Origin: Pelobates cultripes
Taxonomy: Eukaryota; Chordata; Amphibia; Anura; Pelobatidae
NCBI GenBank assembly: GCA_933207985.1
Contig: OW240921.1
Coordinates: 98,859,046 to 98,923,045 of the forward strand
DNA length: 64,000 bases
Reading direction: 5' to 3'
The position numbers were made by a program, and so were the translations under genes. Each line of letters starts with the position of its first letter. Position 1 is the first letter of the stretch. The notes below the pieces were generated by a model. The model saw only the letters and a list, made by a program, of their open reading frames with translations, did not search any database and was not told where the DNA came from. Shown in pieces: positions 35,466-48,127 of the stretch.

Positions 35466-36715
35466 TTATTATTTTTTCAATTCTTTATTTTTGCAGTGCA
35501 TAGCTGACAGGCAAATATATAGAAACATTTCACAGAATGACTTACAACAATACGTGAATTCTGCAGCAATATGAAATATCAGGAGTGAACTGCACAGTTT
35601 TTTTTCTCTTTGAAGAGACAAGAGGAGTATTATAACAAATGACAGTAACACAGGTCTAACATTATGAACAATAACGCAAAGTACATGCTAAAAAAGATGG
35701 TGGCACTGAGAGTGATTCAAGAGGTAAGGACCACTGGGTAAATTAGAACATTGCAGGTAGGATAGGAGCGCTCAAGGTTAGTAGAGAAGCGTAGCTAGAG
35801 GAAACCATAGGTGCATTATCAGCAGGTTAAGCTGAAGTGTCATCTAACCGATTGCCAAGGGTTGATCGTTCCAGCATTTCCCGCTGACAGTATCCCCTCT
35901 GAGACCTTCTCTCAGACAAGCTCCCAACCAGTCCAGAGAAATGGAAGCAGCATGTACACCCACCGGAACTCGCAGCTGCAGTCTTCCGCACACCAGGTAA
36001 ATAGGGTAGGGAGTGCCCGGGACAGGCTGATCACGCTGGATGCGGAATGATTGACATCCCTGCTGTCGGATCATATGGTAGAGAGTATGCGGTTTGGAGC
36101 ATTGGTGGGCAGCCGTTGTTTTCTGCACCCACCTTCCCAGGGCGCCTCTTTGGACACCTGCGTGGGGAGCCAATGTCTGCGATTGCGTTCCATAGAACGG
36201 CTTGGAGGTGTCGCAATCTGGAGTGCAAGCTCCGCCGAAAAGGCCTCATAGACTAGATCAAAGGCCACAAGTAGTGGCTCCTTGTGTGTGGTTGACTGTG
36301 GGAAGGTGTCCTCCACAGCAGGCTCAGTCAGGGAAGCCATTTTAACTCCCAGGCCTGAACTCCCCAGTCTATCAGTTAACTGCAGACCTTGGCAATATAA
36401 TCACTGCAAGTCACCAGTGGGACCGGGATATCCACACTGGTCCAAAGAGTGGGGGTGGGGGGGAAGGGGAGAAAAGGGCAACAGGCTCCAGCTGAGTGCA
36501 GCTGCAGGTCGCAGTAAAGTCCTGACCGGCTTTGCCAGTTGCAGGCAGTGGCAAGTCAAATCATCAGCAGGGAGTACCACAGGGTTAGGGACAAGCGTTT
36601 TAGCAAAAATAAAAGCAATTAAGGCCAATAACAGGCTTAATAAGTGGGTTTCCCTGAGGAGCTCAAGCACCATGTGCCTGTCTCGGTAAGCAGTCAGGCC
36701 CTGCCTCCCTTTACT
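35466..36715 (-). mobile_element. Short retroelement, about 1.25 kb, unknown class
   Basis: Read on the minus strand, it has a GC-rich 5' half, a short frame beginning MASLTEPAVEDTF at 36340, then an AT-rich 3' part ending TGCAAAAATAAAGAATTGAA (35,500-35,480). The same layout and 3' tail occur at 53,470-55,350. The ends are approximate and no target duplication was confirmed. It could be a non-autonomous LINE derivative. Confidence 0.45.
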
Positions 36716-37679
36716 ATTATTTTATATAGGTTTGTTCATTTTACTTTCAGGACTTTCTTTGGCTGTATCCGTTTAACTATACTATTTGCATTTCATTAAA
36801 AATCTCCATGTATTACCAAACAGATAGTTTTGATGCTGCCTTGCATCACGAATACGATAAAATCTTGAAGTAGTCTGACCAATATTGCATACACACAATC
36901 AATATAATCACAGATTGCCAAAGATAATGGAGTCTTATTTGCATGGCAGTAGCATGGCGCCACCTAGTGTCTACATATGTAAATGATAAAGATCGCAAAT
37001 TTCAACTGGTTGACAGTAGGCTAACAAGTGGAGAGAACAAATTAAATATAATGCACGAGTAGGAAATAAGTGAATGTAGTGGAGAAAAAGGGAAAAAAAT
37101 AACAAATTCAAAGGGCAGAATCATATTTTGTACTTTATTGTGCACATGTGCAAAAATATTGTAAAGGTTGAAATAATTCAGAGCTATTTGTTTCATAGTA
37201 ATTGGGTTCAATGGCAGGTGAACTGGCACTTTAGGTAAAATCACTATTCCTTGCAATTGTCAACAGCAGTTAAACATCTTCAAAAACAAACACACCCAAC
37301 TGTATGCATTAAGTACCTTTTGTTCTTATGTAAAGTGCGAGGCGTACTTGTTAGAACAGATTATTACATTCTTCAATGATTTAGTAGGAATCACTCAGAG
37401 AAGAAGGAACACTGTGCACCAATATTATTCAAGGTAATAACGGAGAACTTGTGCCAAAAGGACCAGAAATCCCATGTTGAGAGGTAGGTTACATATGCTA
37501 GTGTCCCAAATAAAAGCCACAGCTCAATTCATTTTTTTTTTTTTTTACACCTAGTTAGCTATACAAATAGAGGAGATTTTGTTTTTATAGAATTATCTCT
37601 ATACATACATTCAGCTTTTACAAAGCACAAAAAGTAGATGATATAAATGCACGTATGTGCAAGAAAGTACAAAAGAACA
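36716..37679. other. Intergenic or distal H6PD 3' region
   Basis: AT-rich, no repeat ends or coding frames recognised. It could include distal 3' UTR of H6PD. Confidence 0.35.
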
Positions 37680-38861
37680 TTTATTCACAGTCATTGGATT
37701 CAAATGCTGGTGATACGAATTGTACATTAGTGATCAGGTTTCACATTTATCAGTAGTTTAATCTATGCATCAATTTATTAGCATACGTGGGGCGTGAATG
37801 AGATAAAAGATACATTTTATCTAGAATTGATATATAGTAAAACAATACAAAATGTTCACTACAGACCAAACAAATAAGGTCATACTACACATTTTCTTGT
37901 ATACATAATTTATGCCAAGGTGTGAAAAATACCTACATTTTGAAAGACCACTTTTTTGGATGCTGGAAAGTGACTTCCTTTGTAACATTGTAGCTGTAAA
38001 TGTTCGGTCAGATCACCCACCTGAGGCTGAAGTTGTATTGGTAATATAAAAAGGAACTGAGGAACACAAATTGTTCAGTTTAACCAGAACTTGCAATCTA
38101 ATTCCTTAATAAGAACAGCAGACCGCATGCCAGTAATCGTGCCTGTAATCTTCTAGTAGTAGACACTATGAAAGAAATGGATGATACCTCCAATCTGATT
38201 TAGAAACGTAAACGTCACACATGTCAGCTGGATAAGTACGGTATGGGCCATTGTGCAGGATACCCCGATACCGCTGGGCAATAATGCAGGTTAATTCTTG
38301 CAAGAAATGCACTGGGAAGGGACAGGATAATTGGCCAATCTGTGTAAGTTAATAATTAGCACACAAAAAAAAGAAAATATGTTAATCTGCCCCTTAAAAA
38401 AAAAAAAGTTTGTTTAGGAAGTCTGGACACATGATTTCTTTTAGTATTCAGTTTTGGTAATTCACATACTGTATTGTATCAGCGTCTCACATTTCTATTT
38501 TTCCTTGAATAACATTCGTCACAATCACACTCTGTTAAACTATACATCAGATTTCTTTTAGTTGTCACTGACTAAATAAGTTTAGCAGGTTTGATGCCAG
38601 AGGCAAGACCGACCTACCGCAGCTGTGCACACCAATATAAAAATCAATGTGTTGACTAGAGACATAACAGCTCACCTTCTGCTTATAAAAACCTTCTAGG
38701 GACTATTGATACATTGTGCGAATTTGTTGATATTTTGGTGGTGAACCTAGGGTAGACAATGTTCTAACTCTTCAAAGATTTATATAAAAATGTGCTTTCC
38801 TGATTTCCGAAGCAGCTACCAAAATAACAAAAAAAAAGGCAATGTAATGGAAAAAGTTATT
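37680..38861 (-). other. H6PD: H6PD 3' untranslated region (extent uncertain)
   Basis: Sequence directly downstream of the H6PD stop codon. It is AT-rich with no coding feature and no obvious transposon. One minus-strand AATAAA lies at 37685-37680, but further candidates follow and mammalian H6PD has a long 3' UTR, so the true end may be beyond this point. Confidence 0.35.
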
Positions 38862-40216
38862 TTACCTCAACAGAGTTTCATAATCTATATACCAAACTAA
38901 CTTCCCAGGTGTGGGATTCACCCCATGAATAGGCCACTTTTTGGGGGTTTTCTCTGCTCTACTGATAAGAGTTAGAATTTCATGCTTTCCTTTCCCCAAT
39001 ACCAAAATAGCAACTTTCTGAGCTTTATTGATGAGTGGGAGACTAAGACTCATCCTCTGGTGAGGTTTTTGTGGACTTTCTGTAAGCAACACCGTAGACC
39101 TTCCATAAATACCATCTTCCTTCCCTGGAAAAATGGAAGCTGTGTGGCCATCGTTGCCCAGGCCTAGAAGCACAAAATCAAAGCTGGCATTGCCTACTAG
39201 AGCAAAAATATCTTCTGCGTATGTTTGGTTGCCCATGTCTTCTATGTCACAGAGGCGCTGGTTCCTTTGAACTGGCATTGGGTGAATATTTACGTATGGA
39301 ATTCGCACATGCTGAAGGAGATGTTTTTCAATGTTGCCAAAATTAGAGTCTGACTCAGTGAAGGGTACACATCGTTCATCTACCAACCATAAGTGAGTAT
39401 GCTTCCATGGGAAACCATGATGATGTCTGGACAACCTCTGAAACAAAGCTAAAGGACTAGATCCACCAGACAGCGCTAAATGGAAGACCCCTGAACGTTT
39501 TATGGACTCTTCAGCTGCATTCTGAATATCTCGTCCTAGAGTCTGTATTAGTGACTCAGCCCAGTCAGACACCATAGAATTACCAAGAAAAGAAGATTGG
39601 GTAGAGGAAAACACATTAATCTTTGGTGCCACACTCAACACTTCCAGATTCTCATCAGTTACAAACCTTAAACTCCCATCTTCAATCACAAAATCTAGCA
39701 ACTGCTCATTGCCTGTACCTCCAGGATATACCCGGGGCGACTCATGCTCCAGACTCTCCAGAAGTGGAGTCCAGAAACTCCAGGATGCCAGCAGATTTTT
39801 GGTTGTGATGAAGGAGTCCTTTTTCCCTCTATATATATTGGATATTAGCACAGAGTAGGCATCTTTCTCTACAATGGGGTGGTACACGTAATAATCAGAC
39901 AGAGGTTGTCCAAACACCTGGATCGAGGGGAGCTCTGATGCTCTTTGCCATTTGCTGGGGTTAACATTAGGTTTGAAAAGTCCCTGACTGACTAGGATAG
40001 CAGGGGAGCCTATTTCACCGTGTCCAATATGGAAAATAATCTGTTTGGGTTTACACGAGTTTCTTAGAGGATCCCGATTTGATTGTTTTTGTACACAGAA
40101 GGCATTGTCTTTGAAAACCACACGCACAAATGCAGTCCTCTCGTCCAGAGCCTTGCCTGATAACAGGAGAAACGGGACGCCTTCCCATCGCACATTATCA
40201 ACATGGACCAGCACAG
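38862..40216 (-). CDS. H6PD: H6PD exon 5 (last coding exon, lactonase domain)
   Basis: This long terminal exon encodes residues 340-789 and the TAA stop (38864-38862). The acceptor is TTCTTTACAG, completing an Ala codon split with exon 4. It carries the end of the dehydrogenase domain (VRWEGVPF, SGKALDER, FHIGHGEIGSPA, PLSDYY, NLLASWSFWTPLLE) and the whole 6-phosphogluconolactonase domain (about residues 550-785). A single large last exon of this kind is also found in human H6PD. Confidence 0.96.
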
Positions 40217-43200
40217 CTGTAAAGAAGAAAGGTTTGATTAAGTATTACACAACACAAATTCATTAGTAGTTTGATAATTATTAGATGAAAAATGTATTTT
40301 CTATAAACCTACATTACACACAAACACACAAAACACACACAAAGAGTGAGTCAGCACATTCTATATATCACGGCCACGTAATAATACCTATGAAAAAATG
40401 TGGGTTAGTCGGTTAGTCACATGTTACAGCTATAAAAGGTTTGTAGCCTTCCAGAAATCGAGAACTTTGACAGAGTTGTAAATGTAAGGGTTTTTTATGG
40501 CCATAACATATGCCCACAATTTTTATCTTAGGTGGTTTTACTGAGCTTTTATACCTATAACCTGTTTAATATGGAGTGTGCTGATCCCTCTATCAGGTCA
40601 ATTAACAAAAATATAGTAAAACATGCATATCAAAACAAAATAAAAAAAATGTATGCTCGAAGTCACTTAAAAGGTTCGTAATATTTACTATCATGGCTCT
40701 CATGCTGACTTCTTAATTCAGCTAAATCAGCAGATAGAATTTCTTGGCATAATTGCAAATTTTGCATATCAGAGCAAAAAACAAAAAACAAAAAACATAT
40801 TCAGATTAGTCAAGAAAAAAAAAAAAAAAAGGCAAGAAATAAGATAAAAAGAACAACAGACATTCACGTTTCAGCATCACTGACTACTGGGAAGAGCAAT
40901 CAGTTCTTTCACAAGTTTTATTTTTGTTTTTTAAAGTGGCAAGTTATACAATCACATTGTATAGCAAGGTGGTAGGGCTGAATATATAATCTCTTCTGCT
41001 TACACACCTTTCATTGAGCCAAGATATAAATATAGAAAATCCACAATCTAAGTATTTAAATATTAATTTTCAAGTTTTTTTTCCATTTTTATTTTAATAT
41101 ACCATCATTTTTCTCTAAGATTTATTATACAAAGAGGGAGACTGTAGGGTTTATTATTGGGCAGGGTGGCCCAGAGGTTGGGGACCCTGAGCCACAGGGA
41201 GGGAATGTCACAATACCTGCCCCTCTTCATCCCCTTCTGTATTCCCGTTCTCAGGCTGTACGTAGTCGCTGCATCAATACTGATGCTGAATCGGATTCCA
41301 CAAATGACACAGGCATCACTTGCCTAATTTTTTTCAGGGTTTTTTTGGGCTGTTGCGACTGGACTAGCTAATCAGTAAATATTATTTTGGAACATTGCAA
41401 AAAAAAAAAATTTTTTTAAAAAGTGTGCCTCTAATGTATGGATTTCCTATAGCTGTGGAAGTAGCTGTAATGGAGGCAGGGTGTTCTAAAGCAGTTTGAC
41501 TACTTACATTGTGGGTTCACTATAATCACTACAGCTATGGTTTTTGTAAGACAATCAACACATCAATTTGCTGTGCCCATGTAAATGAATCTCTGTTTCA
41601 GCAAAGCAAGAGCCAGCCACTAGGTGGCACTACATTCCTCCAACTGCTCCTCTTAAAACCTTTGGTGTAGGTAGCAATCGATATGTATCCATTCATGCAA
41701 TCCGAACGTTATTTTCTTCCTCGAGAGTGGTCATACTTATATCATAGTGTATATGCACAAAACAAAATCAATAAAATAGTAAGCAGGAGAGATAGCGTGT
41801 TATTTTGTTGACCAAACAAGTTATGGAATAAATAGAAGCGCTGCCAATTTTTGGGTTCCAAATAAAAATTAAATAAAAATGTGCTAAAATAATTAAACTG
41901 CAGTTAATATTTAATATGTTGCTGCTGGCAAGCAGCCCTGAGGATTTTCACAAGTAGCGGACGTCCACAGCACACTCACCATGATTGAACATTTGGAGCC
42001 GTGTCTGTGGCATGCTAATTAACATGTTGAACGTTACAAAATTCAAAACAAACATTCTATACGAGTAACAGGTAATTTAACATTACCAACAGATTAGCTC
42101 ACTCACCAGCAAAGGTCTTTGTATTGGTGAAAAAATTTGGCTTTGTCTCGATCTCCTCCTTCACCTGTGCTAGGTAATCCTGATATTGGCCGGCCACCGC
42201 ACTGCCCAGTTCGAGTTTGTGTAAAGAATCCAGTAGACTGAGCTTTGCTCTGAGGATATCTTCCGAGCTGCTGAGGTTGCGTGGAACTTCCATGGCAACA
42301 GATGCAAGTATTTCCGTTAGGTGGTTTTGGATGACATCACGAATAACACCGTATTCCTCATAGAAACTAATCCGACCTGATAATAAATGCAATATGATAT
42401 AACAACATGTTATTTATCCCATCATTAAGAAATGCACACACCTTACCGGCAAGGTGTGCCCACGTACCTTACCTTAAAATGCCCACACACCACACAGGCC
42501 AAGGATGCCCTTACACCTTATTGGCAAGGGGTGCCCATACGCTTTTTTTTTCTTCCCGTATGTTATTTTGAGTTTGCACCCCATTCATAAATTTATTTGA
42601 ATTAAGTTTTCATTTAAATGTGGGATTTCTTGTTACCTTTTGCATCCAGTGTCTCTTTCATCACAATCTCTACTCTCTCCACATGATGTCGGTTCCAGAT
42701 TGGATCAAGATGCTTCAGGTTGCTGAGCCGGAATGGAAGAATCTGTTCAACCGTCTGAAAGTAGACCATAAAGAGTCAATAAAAAATGTCGTAGTATTGA
42801 AATATACCAATACATTGGGAAACAAATTATACATTTCATTATACTGTATGAATGCATGTTTTAAAAAGTATCAAATAATTAGACAATTTAAAGGCAAAAG
42901 CAGCTATGCATCTCTCTGTAGCTGTTCCTTATTCATCTTTATGGACAATTTATGCCTTCTTTTGGATTTTAAACTACATGTGGAGTTGCATTTCACAAAT
43001 GTAAACATGCTACTGATGTATGATAATTTGAAACTCCCATGAATCACAGACAGAGTTAGAGAAAATGGTATAAAACTACAGATACACAGCGTTATGACCT
43101 GCACACATCAGCATAAAATCTGAGACTAGCAGTAAAGGTTTAGAGAACATGGCGCTTTTAACAGACAGCCACTAAAGGTATTTCTTTGCATTCTCACGCA

Positions 43201-44318
43201 GTCTAACTTTGTTAAACGACATCTTTGCATGAGTACATCCGGCGCCTTTAAAATCCTTATAGGAAATCATTGATTCAATGCTTTCCTTTAGGGGAGGTTC
43301 AATGTACGCAGCCTTCACTGCACATGAGGTTCTAGCATCGTTGTGATATCGAGGAAAGAAGCAGACCGAGGGACCTAGATGCTGGAAAGAGGTAAGTGTT
43401 CAAAGGGATTTTAAACTTTTATTATTTTTTTTTACTGGGTGTGGGGGGCCAAAATACAGTTCTGTGTTCCTAAAGCTATAGTGTTTCTTTAAAAAGATGC
43501 ATTTTATCACTGATATATTGGATAAGATTTGCAGTAATTCATATACACCAAGCATGTCAAACTCGCGGCCCACAATGAATATATTTGCGGTCTGGCAAGC
43601 CGCGAGTTTGCCATGATTACTACAGTCAGTTACAACTAACCAGTTCTGGGTTCTAAGGGTTGAAAAATGTTGCAACAAGATTCCGACTTACCTGTTTTCC
43701 AAGATAATGATCTACTCGGTAGATCTCTTCCTCCTGGAAATAGGTTTGAAGCTCAGCGGCCAATGACTTTGCGGATTCATAGTCATGTCCGAAGGGTTTC
43801 TCTAGCACCACGCGAAGCCAAGCTCCAGGAAGTGGCCTACAGCTGGCATTGATGTTCTTAGCAATATCGGCATAGGCAAAAGGTGGCACAGAGAGGTAAA
43901 ACAGTCTCCCGGCTTCATGTAGCCCCTCATCGGCCAGCGATTTCTGGATATCCAGGTGAAGTGCTGTGTAATTCTCTGCAGTTTTCAGCTGCCTGTAACG
44001 ACTAAGCTTCAAAAACTGGTCCTTTAACAAGACACATCTGTCTGGGGTGATGTCCACAGGACAGCTGAGAGACTTCAGCACATTGAACATTAATTCTGAA
44101 CCTTTCTCTGGAGGGGTCAATGCAGCTCCATGAAAGCTGAAGCTGTGCCTTCTAGAAACTTCATTGACGTAAAGCTGGAAAAATCCCTGCCATAAGTATT
44201 TTTTAGCTAAATCCCCTGTAGCCCCCAGAAGAACAATAGATATGTGCCCCTTTCCTCCAGCGCAGAGAACAACAGCAGTGCTAAAAAACAGGCAGCAGCA
44301 AAGAGCTCTTAGCAGCAT
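38862..44318 (-). CDS. H6PD: H6PD: hexose-6-phosphate dehydrogenase / 6-phosphogluconolactonase, spliced coding region
   Basis: This bifunctional enzyme of the endoplasmic reticulum lumen oxidises glucose 6-phosphate with NADP+ and hydrolyses the resulting lactone. It supplies luminal NADPH, used in vertebrates by 11-beta-hydroxysteroid dehydrogenase type 1. Four coding exons join in phase (627+118+270+1355 nt) into 789 residues plus TAA; human H6PD is about 790. Visible parts: a hydrophobic signal peptide (about residues 1-20), the GATGDLA dinucleotide-binding motif (32-38), EKPFGHD (173-179), the active-site motif RVDHYLGKQ (201-209), then a C-terminal lactonase domain with LALSGGSSP (585-593), WLVDERCVP (615-623) and GLGNDGHTAS (690-699). 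Possible N-glycosylation sites include NYT (116), NAS (157), NQT (668) and NAS (681), fitting a luminal protein. No KDEL-type tail is present. No stop or frameshift interrupts it. The fused lactonase and signal peptide exclude cytosolic G6PD. Confidence 0.97.
40217..42106 (-). other. H6PD: H6PD intron 4
   Basis: A 1,890-bp GT-AG intron. It is AT-rich and holds an A-rich tract near 40,816 and, around 41,140-41,240, a GC-richer block of unknown repeat. The stretch at 41,490-41,545 resembles the subterminal part of other repeats in the window that read like GACTACTTA...CACTATAAT. No exon-like reading frame is visible. Confidence 0.85.
42107..42376 (-). CDS. H6PD: H6PD exon 4
   Basis: This 270-nt exon encodes the rest of codon 249 to the first base of codon 339. 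The acceptor is TTATTATCAG and the donor GCTG|GTGAGT. The peptide holds SFYEEYGVIRDVIQNHL, the conserved G6PD-family segment, and a possible glycosylation site NLS. The intron separating it from exon 3 is only 260 bp. Confidence 0.95.
42637..42754 (-). CDS. H6PD: H6PD exon 3
   Basis: This 118-nt exon encodes residues 210-248 and the first base of codon 249. The acceptor is CTACTTTCAG and the donor GTAACA. The peptide contains VEQILPFR, WNRHHVERV and MKET, hallmarks of the glucose-6-phosphate dehydrogenase fold next to the substrate site. It was identified by reading across the splice sites, since no ATG-started ORF marks it on the minus strand. Confidence 0.93.
42755..43691 (-). other. H6PD: H6PD intron 2
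   Basis: A 937-bp GT-AG intron. On the plus strand around 43,470-43,497 it has an end resembling T2-type repeats (CTATAGTGTTTCTTTAA). At 43,553-43,612 there is a short palindromic repeat (see separate entry). An open frame across 42,620-43,042 on the plus strand is chance and overlaps exon 3. Confidence 0.85.
43553..43612. repeat. Short palindromic MITE-like repeat in H6PD intron 2
   Basis: CATGTCAAACTCGCGGC and its near-complement GCCGCGAGTTTGCCATG face each other across about 25 bp. The pattern is that of a deleted, palindromic DNA-transposon end. No target duplication was identified. Confidence 0.5.
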
Positions 44319-44337
44319 TGTGATGGTGATCTACAAC
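43692..44337 (-). CDS. H6PD: H6PD exon 2 (first coding exon)
   Basis: The coding part is 44318 down to 43692, residues 1-209, with 19 nt of 5' UTR at 44337-44319. The acceptor reads TTCTTCCTAG and the donor CAG|GTAAGT. The ATG at 44318 is chosen because it is followed at once by a signal peptide and then by the dinucleotide-binding GATGDLA motif, at the same distance as in vertebrate H6PD. The exon ends just after the DHYLGKQ active-site motif, in phase 0. Confidence 0.95.
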
Positions 44338-46454
44338 CTAGGAAGAAAAATAAAATATGTATATAAATAATTCTGCTCTTCAAAGTCAACATGTAACTCT
44401 GTGTAAAGGAGCAGTCACTCACATTAAATTTCTAGCATCTGTTCACAGAAGAGGATCTATAAGTACCAGGCACCAGCATAATACACAGGAAGTAACAATG
44501 TTTCCAACAACTCAGTCTTTCTCAAATCGACTTGTAACACTTTGATAACCTAGTGGGTGTTGCTGAGCTATGCAGGGTTTAGCTCATTGGCTAAGAGTGA
44601 TCAGCTGACACCGCAGCTAGCCAACAGCAGCTCCGTGTAGGAACTGACTGGCGCTCTGCAAATACTTACAAGGAGAGGGTGCCATGCATAGGGGGCTCTC
44701 TAATTGGCCGGTCTAGCTGACCGCCTAAGGCCTTGCGGCTGGATAACTCACATAACTTAAGAGCAGGAACTGTAGCATGTGGTGGCTCACCATTAGCTGT
44801 TGCAAGGAGCCTCTCCTCGCACTGTTGCAGATTCGAGGAATGGAAAGGGAGCAGTAGCATCGGTGCCAAGCATCAGATAATATTGCAGGTGGTCCCCAAG
44901 GAATAATGCATCGCCTGACCCAATTGTTGAAAGCCTGGGTGTAAGTATTATCTGTGAAGGAGCTGCTCTCTTCTTGGTGATGTAGCTCTCTGTTTTCGGT
45001 AGTACTGGATCACCAGTGTCAGTGACCCAACAATTTATAGTGCTGGGGAGATGGAGCTAAGGGGTGAAAGGTAGATGGAGCTTAGTGGGAGAGAAGGAGA
45101 TAAAGCTGAGGGATGAGAGGGGAATGGAGTGGAGTGGTGACAGAGAAGCAGAGGCTAAGGGTAGCAGAGCCATCATCAGGAGGGTACAGCCCATAACCGG
45201 TTAAGGGAACCAGCCATTCTTTGGTGTTCGCAAGGGGCCCTGCAGTGCTAGGTGGTCCAATTTGGCCCTGGACCAAATTGCAGAATCCTGTGATGGCACG
45301 GGCACTTTACAAGGTACAGATTCTAAACATGCACGGCCCTCTGGCAGGAAGTGTTTTACAATCTATTCCTCCCAGTGGTCAGACGAGGCTATGCAGAAAG
45401 ACAGAAACTGCCCATCACAGGCCCCTAAGTACAACCCAAAGTAGCTACTGGATACCCAGTGGACCACAGGGAAGCCACCCTCCTGGCAATAGGTAATCAG
45501 AAAGCAGGCAGACTAAAACTTCTTAAATGTCAATATTTGCGTATGTACGTGTCTCTGTCAGTGCCCGTGTATATGTGTCTGCTAATGTAGGAGTCTGTTT
45601 GTGTGCCAGGCAGTGGGTGTGTGTATCCCCAAGAGTGTGTCTGGAATGTATGTGTGTGCATTTATGTATCTAGAAGCATGTGTGTGAGTATGTGTGGGAT
45701 GGTGGAGGCTTCAAAGGGGACATAAGCGTTAGGACGGCAGCCCTGCAGGGTGCACTGAGAGTCAAGGCAGCAGGTTATATGGAGTGATATGCCAGCACCA
45801 GCTGGCTGGAAACTGTGTCACATGCAGAGGGGAAACAGGAAGAAGTAGATCCCAGGGACACAGGCCATTTAATTTAATTATTGCTTGCATTATTTGATAA
45901 TGGGTGTCGGTGGGGGCCTCTTGTTCAAATGTTGCCAAATGTCAATTCTGTGCATGCACAGTACACGCTGGCAACAGACATGATAATCTACTCCTTTCCA
46001 GACAGCACCTGCAAGGGTAAGATAGTTTTCACGTCCCTCTATCCTCCCTCGATTAATTGAATTGGTTTTTGCTGTAGAAATTAAAATCCTCCTCAGGCTC
46101 AGATTTTGTGCATGTGCCATGGGCCGGCAAAACGGTCCAATCACAGGTCTTATGAGAAGCCTGTGATTAAACCATGGGAGGTCCCCTGTGTCGCCAGGAG
46201 GGGGTGTGGAAGTCAGGGCTGGGAGCTTCACCCGGTGCTGGATTTCTGGTAAGTAAAATGCTAGAAACTAATTCATAGTGCCCAAAAGGTTGGAGAAACC
46301 CTTTACATATTTTAAAGCAGACAACATGAAAAACTTAATACAAATTGCAAAAAGTTTTAATATTTTGACAGTGCACAGAAAAGTTTACGCATTAAAACTG
46401 ATAGACCCACATTAAAGTTCAATGCCGCCTTGAACATTTTGTAGTCAGTTATAT

Positions 46455-47184
46455 CAGGGGTCAAGACTTGAGGGAAAAAGTGTGGTTACTCAGCCAAGAT
46501 TCACCTACCCCCAAATAAAATGATACACTTGTATGAAGGGGTGACAGTGTGTGGGGGCCAAAATTGTACGGAGGGGGTGTCAGTGTGTGTGTGGGGGCTG
46601 TGACAGGGTGTGCGTGAGGGGGCTGTGACAGGGTGGGGATGGCTGTGAAAAGGTGAGGGGCTGAGAGGTGGGTAGGGGGGCTATATGGTGGGTAGGGGGC
46701 TGTGAGTGGGTAGGGGGGTTGCAAGGTGGGTATGGGGTTGTAAGGTGAGTAGGGGGCTAAGTAGGTAGGGGTTCTGTAAGGCGGGTAGGGGGGCTCACTG
46801 AAACACACTCATTCACTGACAGACACACACACACAGATTATTTTATTTTATTTTAATTTAAATCCACCCAGCCTCCCTACCTTTGGGAGTGCTGGATGGA
46901 TTTTTTACCTGGAGTCCACTGGGACTGCTGGCTGGGCAGGAAGGCAGACAGGCGGTCTGCTGAGTTCCAGTCGTCATATTCCGGCTCCCGGCATCACTCT
47001 GCGGCACGTAGAGGGAGCTGAGCAGAGAGAGCTCACAAAGCAGCGCTCCCTCGCCGCCCGCCTGGAGTTCAACCGGCCGCCTACCCCGAGGCTAACAAGG
47101 CAAATTCCTTGTTTCCCTCGCGGGCAAACAAGTCCTTCAGGACTACTAAAAAAGTGCAGGAATGCCGTTCCCACGCGAGCCCTG
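46455..47184. mobile_element. hAT-type non-autonomous element in H6PD intron 1
   Basis: Left end CAGGGGTCAAG and right end GAGCCCTG. The flanking octamers AGTTATAT and ATTTATAC agree at 6 of 8 positions, a plausible decayed target duplication. The right half (CCACCCAGCCTCCCT, TCATATTCCGGCTCCCGGC, GAGCTGAGCAG) matches 17,815-18,005 of the element at 16522-18306, so it is a relative. The left half is a GGGTAGGGGGCTGT-type tandem array. Confidence 0.75.
46540..46795. repeat. G-rich tandem array
   Basis: Modules such as GGTGGGTAGGGGGCTGTGAG with runs of three to seven G, inside the element at 46455-47184. The strand has many closely spaced G runs. Confidence 0.8.
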
Positions 47185-47330
47185 ATTTATACGATTATTT
47201 GTATTGGTTAAATATTTAGATTTTCTGACAGCTGAAAATTATTTTTGCATATAATCACCCTGTATTACAACACAACTTTATTTTTCTAATTTTCATGTTC
47301 TCTCTTTGAATGTGCCTCTGTGTAATTGTG

Positions 47331-47334
<4 letters not shown>

Positions 47335-47412
<78 letters not shown>
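47335..47412. repeat. (TA)n microsatellite, about 39 units
   Basis: Uninterrupted TA dinucleotides in intron 1. Confidence 0.97.
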
Positions 47413-47417
<5 letters not shown>

Positions 47418-48027
47418 ATACACCTGCATTCATACGCCGACACTAAAGAACACACACCCTTGAAATCACACACACACTCCATGTAAAAACATTCAAAACA
47501 CACAACACACTACATACAAATACACTCCTGCATTCAAATGCCAACACTACACACAAACATCTACTCCATACAAAACATTCCTATGTTCAAACATTCCGTT
47601 TACTGCACAACCACAAACAGATACACACACACACACACACACACACACTTACCTCTTCCTGAAAACACAGTCAGTGATATTGTATGAAGACCTACTCGCT
47701 CCGACTACAGGTAAAATCCCTGATGCATGTATGAAGCAGGCAGCCTAAGCTAGTGCTCCATTGAATAAATCAGTTCAGTGATCTTGAACTGTTAATTATT
47801 ACACAAGACACCTTGCGCAAGAAGGCTAGTTCCCGGCACAGGGATTTGAGATATTCTAACTGTGCATGCAGAGATCAGCCTTCAGGATTACAATCTTAAA
47901 AAAACAAAACAAAGACAAAGTAAATACAACCACACAATACAGGTTTCTTTCTCAGAGTTTTCTTCAACACACAAAAGAACAAAAAATGGCACAGTCAGAG
48001 TAACATTCATGCTGAAACAACAGCAGC

Positions 48028-48127
<100 letters not shown>

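Noticed and set aside
1..38000. SPSB1, the gene that follows H6PD in mammals
   Set aside because: I looked for its SPRY-domain exon on both strands and found no matching frame; it is probably outside the window.
42620..43042. 140-codon plus-strand frame
   Set aside because: It overlaps H6PD exon 3 in antisense and runs into intron; no conserved domain.
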